From Mesorhizobium sp. Root102 (GTDB lineage Bacteria; Pseudomonadota; Alphaproteobacteria; Rhizobiales; Rhizobiaceae), in NCBI RefSeq assembly GCF_001425625.1, contig NZ_LMCP01000012.1, positions 250,620-314,619 on the forward strand: a stretch of DNA of 64,000 nucleotides. Reading direction: 5' to 3'. The notes below the pieces were generated by a model. The model had not been told where the DNA came from, ran no database searches, and saw only the letters and a program-made list of their open reading frames with translations. Position numbers and translations under genes: made by a program. Shown here one piece after another: positions 17,543 to 26,757 of this stretch; within the stretch, counting starts at the first letter, position 1; each line of letters begins with the position of its first letter.

Positions 17543-18627
17543 GCCTTGGCCCCGCGCCGGCCGGAACCGACCATCGGTGTCGAGATGCTGTCCAGCGGCC
17601 AGCGCGAGCGCGGCACGAAATCGAAGCCGTTCTCCTGCGTCATGCCGGCGCGTAGCCGCTCGACGCCCGCCCAGGCGATCATCGCTGCATTGTCGGTGCA
17701 AAGTTTCAGCGGCGGCGCAATAAAGGTGAAGCCGGTCTCGCCGCAGAGTCGCTCCAGCATCGCCTTGATCGTGCGGTTGGCGGCGACACCGCCGGCAACG
17801 ACCAGCGCCGGGTTCCTGGTGCCGGGAAATGTCTCGCGAAAGCGCGTCAGCGCGCGAGAAACGCGGTCGGCCAGCGCATCGGCGACCGCCGCCTGGAACG
17901 AGGCGCAGATGTCGGCGACATCCTGGTCGCTCAAGGGCTCAATGGCAGTCGCTGCCTGGCGCACGGCGGTCTTGAGGCCGGAGAAGGAGAAGTCGGGCTG
18001 CGCCGAGCCCTTCATCGGACGCGGAAAGGCAAAGCGTGAGGCATTGCCGGCCCGTGCCGCCTTCTCGACATTCGGTCCGCCAGGATAGGGCAGGCCGAGC
18101 ATCTTGGCCGTCTTGTCGAAGGCTTCGCCGAGCGCATCGTCAATGGTCGTTGCCCAGCGCTGATAGTCGCCGACGCCACGCACGGCGAGGATCTGCGTGT
18201 GACCGCCCGAGACCAGCAGCAGCAGATAGGGAAAGTCGAGGCCGTCGGTCAGCCGTGCGGTCAAGGCATGGCCTTCGAGGTGGTTGATGGCGATCAGCGG
18301 CTTGTTTGCCGCCGCGGCGATCGCCTTGGCCGTCATCAGCCCGACGATCAGCCCGCCGACCAGGCCGGGACCGGCGGTGGCGGCAATCGCGTCGATGTCG
18401 GCGAGCGACACGCCCGAATCGGCAAGGGCCGCCTCGATGATGCCGTCCAGCGCCTCGACATGGGCGCGCGCCGCGATCTCCGGCACGACACCACCGAATG
18501 CGGCATGTTCCTCGATCTGGCTGAGCACGATGTTGGAGAGGATTTTTGGCGCGGCGTCGCCGTCCAGCGCCACGACACTTGCGGCGGTCTCGTCACAACT
18601 CGTCTCTATGCCCAGCACGCGGATCAA
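17539..18627 (-). CDS. tsaD: tRNA N6-adenosine threonylcarbamoyltransferase
   Basis: The 362-residue ASKHA-fold enzyme completes the t6A modification at tRNA position 37. Metal-binding His116 and His120 are in NHLEGH, with [14 protein letters not shown] at the N-terminus and SGGHTQ in the middle. It is the first gene of the tsaD-gpsA-yciI run and divergent from hemC, the usual order in rhizobia. Confidence 0.96.
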   Translation of the reverse strand: MIRVLGIETSCDETAASVVALDGDAAPKILSNIVLSQIEEHAAFGGVVPEIAARAHVEALDGIIEAALADSGVSLADIDAIAATAGPGLVGGLIVGLMTAKAIAAAANKPLIAINHLEGHALTARLTDGLDFPYLLLLVSGGHTQILAVRGVGDYQRWATTIDDALGEAFDKTAKMLGLPYPGGPNVEKAARAGNASRFAFPRPMKGSAQPDFSFSGLKTAVRQAATAIEPLSDQDVADICASFQAAVADALADRVSRALTRFRETFPGTRNPALVVAGGVAANRTIKAMLERLCGETGFTFIAPPLKLCTDNAAMIAWAGVERLRAGMTQENGFDFVPRSRWPLDSISTPMVGSGRRGAKA

Positions 18628-18657
18628 TTCGTCGCTATCCCAAGAGATTGTCTGTCG

Positions 18658-18692
18658 GGCCTTTCCCCGTTAGGAGAAAGGCCGGAAAGGCC
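18658..18692. repeat. Two alternative hairpins in the tsaD-hemC gap
   Basis: GGCCTTTCC at 18658-18666 can pair with GAAAGGCC at 18676-18683 or with GGAAAGGCC at 18684-18692, so the two stems exclude each other. It lies 30 bases before the tsaD start, in its leader. Confidence 0.5.
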
Positions 18693-18720
18693 TCGGTTAT
18701 TTTAGCCGCATTCCTGCGAC

Positions 18721-18740
18721 GCCAAGTGGTTCCACTTGGC
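18721..18740. promoter_or_regulatory. Perfect 9-2-9 dyad upstream of hemC
   Basis: GCCAAGTGG-TT-CCACTTGGC is a perfect inverted repeat 41 bases before the hemC start and 93 bases before tsaD. Size and place fit an operator for a dimeric regulator acting on the heme operon. The identity of the regulator is unknown. Confidence 0.55.
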
Positions 18741-18781
18741 TGCAAAATGCTCAGGCCGGGGGTTATCACGGACCGCGCGCC

Positions 18782-19708
18782 ATGCAAACAATCTTGAGAA
18801 TTGGAACACGCGGCAGCCCGCTGGCGTTGGCACAGGCGCAGGAGACGCAGGCGCGGCTGATGGCCGCGCATGGCATGCCGGCGGAGGCCTTTGAGATCGT
18901 CGTCATCTCGACCAGCGGCGACCGCATCCAGGACCGGCCGCTGTCGGAAGCCGGCGGCAAGGGCCTGTTCACCAAGGAGATCGAGGAGGCGCTGCTGGCG
19001 GGCCGGATCGATATCGCCGTGCATTCGTCGAAGGACATGCCGACGCAACTGCCCGACGGTCTCGAACTCTCGGCCTTCCTGCCGCGCGAGGACGCGCGCG
19101 ACGCTTTTGTCGGCAGGGCGGCGAAGACGATTGCCGACTTGCCGCAGGGAGCGAAAGTCGGCTCGTCGTCGCTGCGGCGGCAGGCGCTGATCCGTCGCAT
19201 GCGGCCGGATCTCGACGTGGTGATGTTCCGCGGCAATGTGCAGACACGACTGCGCAAGCTCGACGAAGGTGTCGCCGCCGGCACGATCCTCGCCTATGCC
19301 GGGCTGAAGCGGCTCGGGCTCGAACATGTCCTCACCGACCTGATACCGCTCGACATCTTTCCGCCGGCGCCGGGGCAAGGCGCGATCGGCATCGAGACCC
19401 GCATCGGCGACAGCGATGTCGAAAAGATGCTGGTGGCAATCCATGATGTTCCGACCGGTCAGGCGCTGGCCTGCGAGCGCGCCTTCCTCGCAGCGCTGGA
19501 TGGTTCCTGCCGCACCCCGATCGCCGGCTATGCGGCGATCGTGGCCGGGATGCTTTCTTTTGCCGGGCTGATCATCTCGCCCGACGGCACGCAGTCGCAT
19601 GCGGTCGAGCTGCAGGGACCGGCGCAGGACGCCGCCCGTATCGGCGCCGAATCAGCCAGGACGGTGCGAGCCAGGGCCGGCGAAAAGTTCTTCGACGGCT
19701 GGCTCTGA
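18782..19708 (+). CDS. hemC: Hydroxymethylbilane synthase
   Basis: The 308-residue enzyme joins four porphobilinogen molecules into hydroxymethylbilane. [35 protein letters not shown] and the dipyrromethane cofactor Cys ([10 protein letters not shown], residue 243) are present. It heads the rightward hemC-hemD-mic60-like-hemY run; hemD follows after two bases. Confidence 0.97.
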   Translation: MQTILRIGTRGSPLALAQAQETQARLMAAHGMPAEAFEIVVISTSGDRIQDRPLSEAGGKGLFTKEIEEALLAGRIDIAVHSSKDMPTQLPDGLELSAFLPREDARDAFVGRAAKTIADLPQGAKVGSSSLRRQALIRRMRPDLDVVMFRGNVQTRLRKLDEGVAAGTILAYAGLKRLGLEHVLTDLIPLDIFPPAPGQGAIGIETRIGDSDVEKMLVAIHDVPTGQALACERAFLAALDGSCRTPIAGYAAIVAGMLSFAGLIISPDGTQSHAVELQGPAQDAARIGAESARTVRARAGEKFFDGWL

Positions 19709-19710
19709 AA

Positions 19711-20427
19711 ATGCTTCGCGTTCTGGTGACGAGACCGGAACCGGGCGCCGCGCGCACAGCGCGGCAGCTTCGGGAGACAGGGTTTCAGCCGATCCTTCTG
19801 CCTCTGACCGAAACGGTGGCGTTGCCGGTCGATGCCGGACTGGTTCCAGACGAAGCCATCGCCGTTGCCGTCACCAGCGCCAATGCCGTGCGCCATGCGC
19901 CGGAAGCAATTATAGCGGCGCTCGCCGCCTTGCCCTGCCATGCCGTCGGCAAAAGGACGGCGGAGGCCGCACGCAAAGCGGGATTCTTGTCGGTCAGCGA
20001 AGGCCCAGGCAATGCCGAAGGTCTCGCCGACAGACTTGCTGGCGGCCTCTCGGGCAAGACCATTGTCTATCTCTGTGGGCGCGTGCGCTTTCCGGCCTTC
20101 GAACAGGAGCTCAAGACGGCAGGCGTTCAGGTCCACGCCGTCGAGACATATGACACGCTTGCGGTGCGCCATTCGGACAAGGCCATTGTTGCGCTGTTGT
20201 CGGGCCAACCTGTCGACGCGGTGCTGCTTTATTCAACCAAGGCGGCTGGCGCGATGCAGGTCTTGGCCAGACGGCCCGCTCTGCAAGGCCTGTTTGAAAG
20301 AACACGGTTTTTCGCTCTTTCCGCCCGCATCGCGGCAGCCCTCGACGATACCGCCAACGAAAGAATCCGCATTGCCGCACAGCCCGACGAGAAAGCGCTG
20401 CTGGCGCTTTTGCGAGACGTGAGCTGA
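19711..20427 (+). CDS. hemD: Uroporphyrinogen-III synthase
   Basis: The 238-residue protein has the HemD fold: VLVTRPEPGAARTARQL at the N-terminus, AVTSANAVRHAPEA, and the late VLLYSTKAAGAM segment (S-x-x-x-A). It cyclises hydroxymethylbilane with ring inversion. Sequence conservation in this family is low, so context after hemC supports the call. Confidence 0.93.
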   Translation: MLRVLVTRPEPGAARTARQLRETGFQPILLPLTETVALPVDAGLVPDEAIAVAVTSANAVRHAPEAIIAALAALPCHAVGKRTAEAARKAGFLSVSEGPGNAEGLADRLAGGLSGKTIVYLCGRVRFPAFEQELKTAGVQVHAVETYDTLAVRHSDKAIVALLSGQPVDAVLLYSTKAAGAMQVLARRPALQGLFERTRFFALSARIAAALDDTANERIRIAAQPDEKALLALLRDVS

Positions 20428-20537
20428 GCCGCGTCATCACACCGCCCCTTTTCACCGCTTGGTGATGTGCTAGACCCTTTCTGAACCATCACGCGCCGCA
20501 AGGCGTTGAGACGAAGCGAATTGTGCGGAGCCCAGGC

Positions 20538-22022
20538 ATGGTCAAGACGCCGAAGATGCGACACTCGAAAAGCCGCCGCGAGCCGGTGACCATCGATCTG
20601 GAGCCGGGCGCCGTCTCACGTATCGCCGACGAGGACGCCGCCAAGACGCAAGCCAGCGCCGATGAAGCTCCCGTGGAGGCCACGGAAACCTCTCAATCCG
20701 AAGTTCCCGACGAGCCGGTTCATGCCGACCAGACCGATCTCGAGCCCTGGGAGCATGCCGATGCCGCCGCAGGGGCAGCGGAGGCGCAAGCGCCGGCGGG
20801 TGCCGGAGCCAAAGCCGCCGAACCAGAGCTCCCTTATCCCGGTTCGGATGCTCCGCCCAACCGCGCCAAAGCCTTCGACTACAGTTTCGAGGATGCGTCG
20901 GCAAAGCGCACACAGACCGACAGCAGCAAGGCCAAGACCGAGACACGGGATGACAGAATGGCGCCGACCCCTCCCCTTGAAAAGCGCGGCGGCATCAACG
21001 GCATTGCTGCCGGCATCATCGGCGGTGTCATCGCGCTGGTCGGCGCCGGCGGGCTGCAATTTGCCGGCCTGCTCGGTGCGCCGGGCTCCGGCGCCAGTGT
21101 CTCGCTCGATGGCATCAACGGCGACATCGCCTCGCTGAAGACCGAAATCGCCGGCTTGAAGGACTCTGGCGGCAACAGCGATGCAGCGGCCAAGGTGGTC
21201 GGGCTGTCCTCGGGCCTGGAGCAGGTCAAGGCCGATGTCGCGTCGCTGAAATCGGCGATCGAGAAAGGTGGAGCAGGCGACACGGCTGGGCTCGCCGCAC
21301 TGGTCGACAAGGTCGCGCAGATCGAAACGGCGGTCGCCGCGCTCGGCAAGGCCGGCAGCACGGCCCCGGTCGATCTCGGCCCGCTCAACGAAAAACTGGC
21401 TGGTCTCGACGCGCAGGTCAAGTCGGTCGGCGAGGCGACGACGGCGCAGGATGGCCGGCTCACCGCGCTGGAGCAGTCGGTGTCGCAGCTTTCCGGCAAG
21501 GTCGAGGCCGCGGCAGGACAACCGAAGATCGCGCTCGCCATTGCGGCCTCTGCGCTCAAGGCGGCGCTTGAGCGTGGCGCGCCGTTCTCGGCCGAACTCG
21601 AAACCTTTGCCGCGATTTCGCCGGACGCGCCGCAGCTTGCGACCTTGCGCACCTATGCCGAAAAGGGCGTGCCCACCCGCGCCGAGATCGCAGCGCAAGC
21701 GGATGCCGCCGCCAGCGCCATGGTGACTGCGGCGACGCCTGTCGATGAGAATGCCGGCTTCCTGCAGAACCTTTTGTCGAGTGCCGAATCGCTGGTCAAG
21801 GTCAGGCCGATTGGCGCCGTCGAGGGCGCCGGTGCGCCGGAAACCGTCGCGCGCATGGAGGCGGCGGTCAACCAGGGCGACTACGCCAAGGCGCTCAGTG
21901 AATACGACACGCTTCCCGAAGCCGCCAAGGCTGCCGGCGCCGACTTTGCCGGCAAACTGAAGGCACGCATCGAGGTCGAAACCCAGGTCGACGCGCTGAT
22001 CTCCAGCGCGATGAAGGCATGA
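20538..22022 (+). CDS. Mic60/mitofilin-like membrane protein of the heme operon
   Basis: The 494-residue protein has an acidic, low-complexity cytoplasmic region (about 1-150), one membrane helix (about 152-175, INGIAAGIIGGVIALVGAGG), then a long heptad-like coiled coil of Leu/Ala/Val (LKTEIAGLKD, VASLKSAIEK, LTALEQSVSQLSGKV) and a conserved C-terminal segment ending LKARIEVETQVDALIS. This layout and the hemCD/hemY setting match alphaproteobacterial homologues of mitochondrial Mic60, which shape inner-membrane invaginations. ATG 20538 is used, not the in-frame GTG 20523. Confidence 0.82.
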   Translation: MVKTPKMRHSKSRREPVTIDLEPGAVSRIADEDAAKTQASADEAPVEATETSQSEVPDEPVHADQTDLEPWEHADAAAGAAEAQAPAGAGAKAAEPELPYPGSDAPPNRAKAFDYSFEDASAKRTQTDSSKAKTETRDDRMAPTPPLEKRGGINGIAAGIIGGVIALVGAGGLQFAGLLGAPGSGASVSLDGINGDIASLKTEIAGLKDSGGNSDAAAKVVGLSSGLEQVKADVASLKSAIEKGGAGDTAGLAALVDKVAQIETAVAALGKAGSTAPVDLGPLNEKLAGLDAQVKSVGEATTAQDGRLTALEQSVSQLSGKVEAAAGQPKIALAIAASALKAALERGAPFSAELETFAAISPDAPQLATLRTYAEKGVPTRAEIAAQADAAASAMVTAATPVDENAGFLQNLLSSAESLVKVRPIGAVEGAGAPETVARMEAAVNQGDYAKALSEYDTLPEAAKAAGADFAGKLKARIEVETQVDALISSAMKA

Positions 22023-22032
22023 GGGCAACACA

Positions 22033-23634
22033 ATGATCCGGCTGCTCGCCTTCCTCATCGTCGTTTTCGCGCTCGGGCTGGGCTTTGCCTGGCTGGCCGA
22101 CCGGCCGGGCGACATGGTCGTCACCTTCAACGGTTATCAGTACCAGGTCAGCCTGATGGTGGCTGCTGTGGCTGTCGTTGCCGTGGTCGCCGCGTTGATG
22201 ATCCTGTGGTGGCTGCTTAAGTCGCTGTGGAACAGCCCCTACACCATCTCGCGCTATTTCCGTGTCCGTCGCCGCGACCGCGGCTATCAGGCGCTGTCGG
22301 CCGGCATGATCGCTGCCGGCGCCGGCGACGGCGCGCTGGCCCGCAAGAAGACCAAGGAAGCCACCAAGCTGATCCGCTCCGACCAGGAACCGCTGATCCA
22401 TCTGCTCGAGGCGCAGGCGTCGCTGCTCGAAGGCGATCATGAAGGGGCGCGGCAGAAATTCGAGAGCATGCTGGACGATCCCGAAATGCGGTTGCTTGGC
22501 CTGCGCGGGCTCTATCTCGAAGCCGAACGGCTCGGCGACCGCAATGCCGCCAGGCACTATGCCGGCCGTGCTGCCGCTGTGGCGCCGCAGCTGGCCTGGG
22601 CGGCCGAATCGACGCTGGAAGAGCTGACCGCTCGCGGCGACTGGGACGGCGCCTTGAAACTGGTCGACGCGCAGAAGTCGACACGGCAGATCGAACGCGA
22701 TGCCGCCACCCGCCGCCGCGCCGTGCTGCTGACCGCCAAGGCGCAGGCGCTTGCCGACAGCGATCCCGCTGCCGCCAGAACCGCGGCGATCGAGGCCAAC
22801 CGGCTGCGGCCGGACTTTGCGCCCGCTGCCGTTGCCGCCGCCGCGGCGCTGTTCAAGCAGAACGATGTGCGCAAGGGCTCAAAGATCCTCGAGGCGGCGT
22901 GGAAGGCCGAGCCGCATCCAGAGATCGCCGAACTCTATACCCATGCCAGACCGGGCGACGCCGTGCTCGACCGCCTCAACCGGGCGAAGAAGCTGCAGGA
23001 GATGAAGAAGAACCACGCCGAGTCGTCGATGACGGTGGCGCGCGCCGCGCTCGACGCGCACGATTTCGCGACCGCTCGCCGCGAGGCCGAGGCCGCGATC
23101 CGGATGGATCGCCGCGAGGGCGCCTATCTGCTGCTCGCCGATATCGAGGAGGCCGAGACCGGCGACCAGGGCAAGGTGCGGCAGCTTTTGTCGAGGGCGG
23201 TGCGGGCGCCGCGCGATCCGGCCTGGGTCGCCGACGGCGTGGTGTCCGAACGTTGGGCGCCGGTGTCACCGATTACCGGCCGGCTCGACGCCTTCGAATG
23301 GCGCGCGCCGATGGAGCGTCTCGGCCAGTTGATCGACAGCCACGACGATGCACCAGCCAGCGCGGCGCCGGTCATTGAAGCACTGGCAAAGCCGACGAGC
23401 GAGAAAAAGCCGGCCGAGGTGATCGATGACGCCGGTCAGGGCGAGGCGGCGGGCAAGGACGCCGAGAGCCATGAGAATCATGTCAGGCCGATCACAGCGG
23501 CGACCTTCGCCGCGGTGCCGACCGATGCCGAGGCCGTCGAGCCGGCCGAGGAGCTCGCGCGGCTGCCGGACGATCCCGGCGTCGATCCGGACGAGGAAGC
23601 GGAAAAATCGCCGCGCCGGTTCCGGCTGTTTTGA
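22033..23634 (+). CDS. hemY: HemY-type TPR membrane protein
   Basis: The 533-residue protein has two N-terminal membrane helices (LLAFLIVVFALGLGFAWL and VAAVAVVAVVAALMILWWLL) and the HemY_N segment WNSPYTISRYFRVRRRDRGYQALSAGMIAAGAGD, followed by TPR-like helices and an acidic tail. This is the proteobacterial HemY family of the heme operon, not protoporphyrinogen oxidase. It begins 10 bases after the Mic60-like gene. The molecular function is unproven. Confidence 0.93.
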   Translation: MIRLLAFLIVVFALGLGFAWLADRPGDMVVTFNGYQYQVSLMVAAVAVVAVVAALMILWWLLKSLWNSPYTISRYFRVRRRDRGYQALSAGMIAAGAGDGALARKKTKEATKLIRSDQEPLIHLLEAQASLLEGDHEGARQKFESMLDDPEMRLLGLRGLYLEAERLGDRNAARHYAGRAAAVAPQLAWAAESTLEELTARGDWDGALKLVDAQKSTRQIERDAATRRRAVLLTAKAQALADSDPAAARTAAIEANRLRPDFAPAAVAAAAALFKQNDVRKGSKILEAAWKAEPHPEIAELYTHARPGDAVLDRLNRAKKLQEMKKNHAESSMTVARAALDAHDFATARREAEAAIRMDRREGAYLLLADIEEAETGDQGKVRQLLSRAVRAPRDPAWVADGVVSERWAPVSPITGRLDAFEWRAPMERLGQLIDSHDDAPASAAPVIEALAKPTSEKKPAEVIDDAGQGEAAGKDAESHENHVRPITAATFAAVPTDAEAVEPAEELARLPDDPGVDPDEEAEKSPRRFRLF

Positions 23635-23673
23635 ACCATGCCGGCCGTCAGGCCCCCTCTGACTCAAGGAAAT

Positions 23674-23724
23674 AGAGCATGATGTCGTCCGAAAACCGCT
23701 TCACACTTTTCGCCATCATGCTCT
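23674..23724. repeat. Dispersed palindromic repeat (AGAGCATGATG type)
   Basis: Perfect 11-bp arms AGAGCATGATG / CATCATGCTCT enclose TCGTCCGAAAACCGCTTCACACTTTTCGC, which shares its core with the unit at 16121. It ends 13 bases before the TerB-like start. Confidence 0.85.
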
Positions 23725-23737
23725 GAGGTATGGACTT

Positions 23738-24217
23738 ATGTTTGAACGCGTTCTGTCGTTTCTCAGGGATTTGCCGGCCGCCGCCGGCACGCATGCCAGC
23801 ACGGACGATCCGCGCATCGCGGCCTCGGCGCTTCTCTACCATGTGATGAATGCCGATGGCGTCCGCCAGGATGTCGAGTGGGAGCGGTTCAAGGCGGTGC
23901 TGGGGGAGAGCTACTCGATCAGCGGCGCCGAACTCGAAGCGCTCGCCGCCGCAGGCGAGCGGGCCGACAATGAGGCGATCGATCTCTATGCCTTCACCAG
24001 TGTCTTGAAGCGCCATCTCGATGCCGATGCGCGCAAGGCCTTCATCGGCCTGATGTGGGAGATCGTCTATGCCGATGGCGAACTGCACGAGCTGGAGGAC
24101 AACACCGTCTGGCGCGTCGCCGAACTGATCGGCGTCGAACGCCGCGACCGCGTCGAGGCGCGCCGCAAGGCGGCGGCGCGCGCGCCCGGCGCCACCGGAA
24201 TATCGAGCGACGAATAG
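23738..24217 (+). CDS. TerB-family (tellurite-resistance-like) protein
   Basis: A 159-residue all-helical protein with the TerB/DjlA N-domain pattern: ASALLYHVMNADGVRQDVEWERF and FIGLMWEIVYADGELHELEDNTVWRVAELIGV, whose Asp residues may bind metal. Single-domain TerB proteins near heme genes are common in rhizobia; a direct role in tellurite resistance is not implied. Confidence 0.85.
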   Translation: MFERVLSFLRDLPAAAGTHASTDDPRIAASALLYHVMNADGVRQDVEWERFKAVLGESYSISGAELEALAAAGERADNEAIDLYAFTSVLKRHLDADARKAFIGLMWEIVYADGELHELEDNTVWRVAELIGVERRDRVEARRKAAARAPGATGISSDE

Positions 24218-24232
24218 GATTTTCGCCTGCCC

Positions 24233-24949
24233 ATGCCGCGCCAAACGAGTTCGAAGCCAAAAATCCTGATCGTGCTGCATCAGGAGAATTCGAGCCCCGG
24301 ACGCGTCGGCCACATGCTGCTGGAAGAAGGTTTCGATCTCGACATCCGCCGGCCGCCGCTGGGCGACACCTTGCCGGAGACACTGGACGGCCACGCCGGC
24401 ACGGTGGTGTTCGGCGGGCCGATGAGCGCCAATGACGAGGACGAGTTCGTCCGCCGCGAGACCAGCTGGCTGGAGATCCCGCTCAAGGAGAACCGGCCGT
24501 TACTCGGCATCTGCCTTGGCGCGCAGATGCTGGTCAACCATCTCGGCGGCAAGGTCGAGGGTCATGGCGAAGGGCTGGTCGAGATCGGCTGGTACAAGCT
24601 GAAGCCGACCGAAGCCGGCAGGCAACTGATGCACTGGCCTGAGATGGTCTATCAGTTCCACCGCGAGGGTTTTTCGCTGCCCAGGGACGCAACGCTGCTG
24701 GCGACGGCCGAGACCTATCCCAACCAGGCCTTCCGCTATGGCGACAATGCCTGGGGCATCCAGTTCCATGGCGAGCTGACCAGGGCGATGATGCAGCGCT
24801 GGGTGGTGCGCGGCGCGCATCGTTTCGAGTTGCCGGGCGCGCAACCCGGCCGCGATCATCTCGGCGGCCGGCTGATCTGGGACATGCATCTCAAGCGCTG
24901 GCTGGACGAGTTCCTGCGGATGATTTTCGGCAAGCCGGCGGCGCGATAA
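24233..24949 (+). CDS. Class I glutamine amidotransferase-like protein
   Basis: The 238-residue GATase1 domain has GGPMSAND, the nucleophile Cys in LLGICLGAQML and the catalytic His in WGIQFHGELT. It resembles stand-alone GMP-synthase-like amidotransferases, with no synthetase partner next to it. The substrate is unknown. It follows the TerB-like gene by 15 bases and is probably co-transcribed. Confidence 0.9.
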   Translation: MPRQTSSKPKILIVLHQENSSPGRVGHMLLEEGFDLDIRRPPLGDTLPETLDGHAGTVVFGGPMSANDEDEFVRRETSWLEIPLKENRPLLGICLGAQMLVNHLGGKVEGHGEGLVEIGWYKLKPTEAGRQLMHWPEMVYQFHREGFSLPRDATLLATAETYPNQAFRYGDNAWGIQFHGELTRAMMQRWVVRGAHRFELPGAQPGRDHLGGRLIWDMHLKRWLDEFLRMIFGKPAAR

Positions 24950-24970
24950 CTCTATCTCTTTGTTTTTTCA

Positions 24971-25000
24971 GAATTCCGGACGGAAACGTTTCGCACTTAG
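24971..25000. repeat. Truncated dispersed repeat
   Basis: GAATTCCGGACGGAAACGTTTCGCACTT matches the left two-thirds of the repeat at 16121-16163 with one A lost and the right arm missing. It lies between convergent genes. Confidence 0.7.
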
Positions 25001-25305
25001 GTTTCGAGCACCGGCCGCAGGAAGCTGCGCTCATAGCTGAGAATGCTCCGATTGCGCTTTTCCATTTCAAACACATCTTGGCATTCCGGGTCGGCAGCCA
25101 TGCGCTTGCGATAGTCGTCGTAGTCGGCGAGGCTCGGGAAGCTGAACATGGCATAAGCGATATTGTTCGCTCCTTCACTCGGAAGGAAATAGCCATGATG
25201 GTTTCCGCCGAGGCGATTGACCAGACCGATCCAGCGACGGCCATATTCTTCGAACTCGGCAAGCTTGTACGGGTCAATGACATATTTCAGGTAACAAGTG
25301 ATCAT
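24997..25305 (-). CDS. NIPSNAP-family protein
   Basis: A 102-residue ferredoxin-like protein: MITCYLKYVIDPYKLAEFEEYGRRW, LGGNHHGYFLPSEGANNIAYAMFSFPSLADYDDYRK and a C-terminal MEKRNRSILSYERSFLRP. NIPSNAP proteins act as monooxygenase-like or sensing folds; no catalytic role is assigned here. ATG 25305 has AGGAATT upstream; an in-frame extension to 25449 has no family similarity. Confidence 0.87.
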   Translation of the reverse strand: MITCYLKYVIDPYKLAEFEEYGRRWIGLVNRLGGNHHGYFLPSEGANNIAYAMFSFPSLADYDDYRKRMAADPECQDVFEMEKRNRSILSYERSFLRPVLET

Positions 25306-25357
25306 GGGAATTCCTGTGATAGGGGTGATGTAGCTTGCTGACCGCAGCGAAAAAACG

Positions 25358-26596
25358 TCAGTTTCGCCCGTTGAGATGCCGCACCCTGCGCAACTGCGGA
25401 AACAGGTAGGCCCATAGCCCAGCGACCGCGATGGCGCCAACGCCGCCAATCACCACCGCCGGCACGGTGCCGATCAGCGCCGCCATGGTGCCGGCGCGGA
25501 ATTCGCCGACTTCATTGGAGGCGCCGACGAAAACCTGGTTGACGGCGTTGACACGGCCACGCACCTCGTCCGGCGTCCACAACTGGATCAGGGTCTCCCT
25601 GATGTAAACACTGAACATGTCGGTGGCGCCGAGGAGCGCCAATGCCACGATCGACAGCCAGGTGACGGTAGACAGGCCAAACAATACGGTGCAGGCGCCG
25701 AATGCCGCGACGAAGCCGAGCATAATCTTGCCGGCATTGTCGCGAAGCGGGTGCCCGGCCAGCCATACCGCAACGCAGATGGCGCCGATGCCGGGCGCCG
25801 AGCGCAGCAGGCCGAGGCCCCAGGGGCCGAGTTCCAGAATATCGCGCGCATAGACTGGCAGCAGCGCCGAGGCGCCGGACAGGAGCACGGCGAAGAGGTC
25901 GAGCGAGATGGCGCCCAGTACGATCTTCTCGCTCCAGATGTTGCGGAAGCCGGCAAACAGCGTTTCCATCGTCGGCTTGTCGGTTGCGCTCTGCTGGGCA
26001 GGCTTTGGAATGGTGAAGATCAGCAGGCCAGCCACCAGCATCAGCACAGAGGCGACGGCGTATGCAGCCTCCGGTGAAACGCCGTAGAGCAGGCCGCCGG
26101 CGACCGGGCCAACGATGGTCGCCGTCTGCCAGGCGGACGAGTTCCAGGCAATCGCATTGCCGAAATCCTCTGGCGGTACCAGATTGGCGAACAGCGATGA
26201 CGAGGCCGGTCCGTAAAAGGCGCGCGCCATGCCGAACAGCGCCAGAACGACGAAGATCGGCAGCGGACTGACCAGGCCGCGCAGCGTGAAGTAGAGCAGA
26301 ACGAGCGTGCAGCCTGCCTCGACCACCGTTGCCAGTGCCATGATCAGGCGGCGGCCGAATCGGTCGGCGACGACGCCGGTGACCAGGACCAAGAGCAGCG
26401 ACGGCAGGAACTGGACGATACCGACAATGCCGAGATCGAAGGGATCGCGCGTCAGATCATAGATCTGCCAGCCGACGGCGACGGACACGATCATGGTGGC
26501 GAAGGTGGTGAGGAAACGCGCCGACCAGTAACTGAGGAAGGCTTTGTGCCGGAAGGCGGCGTAACGCTGCTCCGGCGAAGTTTGTACTGATGTCAT
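25358..26596 (-). CDS. MFS transporter (EntS/DUF894-like)
   Basis: A 412-residue major-facilitator protein with about 12 helices. The loop 2-3 signature is VADRFGRRLIMALATVVEAGC, and FYGPASSSLFANLVPPEDFGNAIAWNSSAWQTATIVGPVAGGLL is typical of the EntS/enterobactin-exporter branch. The substrate cannot be told. It sits alone between a NIPSNAP gene and an aminotransferase on the same strand. Confidence 0.9.
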   Translation of the reverse strand: MTSVQTSPEQRYAAFRHKAFLSYWSARFLTTFATMIVSVAVGWQIYDLTRDPFDLGIVGIVQFLPSLLLVLVTGVVADRFGRRLIMALATVVEAGCTLVLLYFTLRGLVSPLPIFVVLALFGMARAFYGPASSSLFANLVPPEDFGNAIAWNSSAWQTATIVGPVAGGLLYGVSPEAAYAVASVLMLVAGLLIFTIPKPAQQSATDKPTMETLFAGFRNIWSEKIVLGAISLDLFAVLLSGASALLPVYARDILELGPWGLGLLRSAPGIGAICVAVWLAGHPLRDNAGKIMLGFVAAFGACTVLFGLSTVTWLSIVALALLGATDMFSVYIRETLIQLWTPDEVRGRVNAVNQVFVGASNEVGEFRAGTMAALIGTVPAVVIGGVGAIAVAGLWAYLFPQLRRVRHLNGRN

Positions 26597-26757
26597 GGAG
26601 AGAGGCCCCGTTGCGATGGCATTGGTCGGCGGGGCACTTCCCGGATGGGCGCTGGTCCGACCAATGGAACGTCTAACAAAGTTCGCGGCGGGATGTGCGT
26701 TAAAATCAGTGCTGGATCAAGGAATTTTCGGCCTGCTCCATCGACCGTACGGGGAAG

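Noticed and set aside
20616..22130. A 504-codon minus-strand frame opposite the Mic60-like gene
   Set aside because: Low-complexity Arg/Gly/Asp-rich shadow with no motif and no ribosome site.
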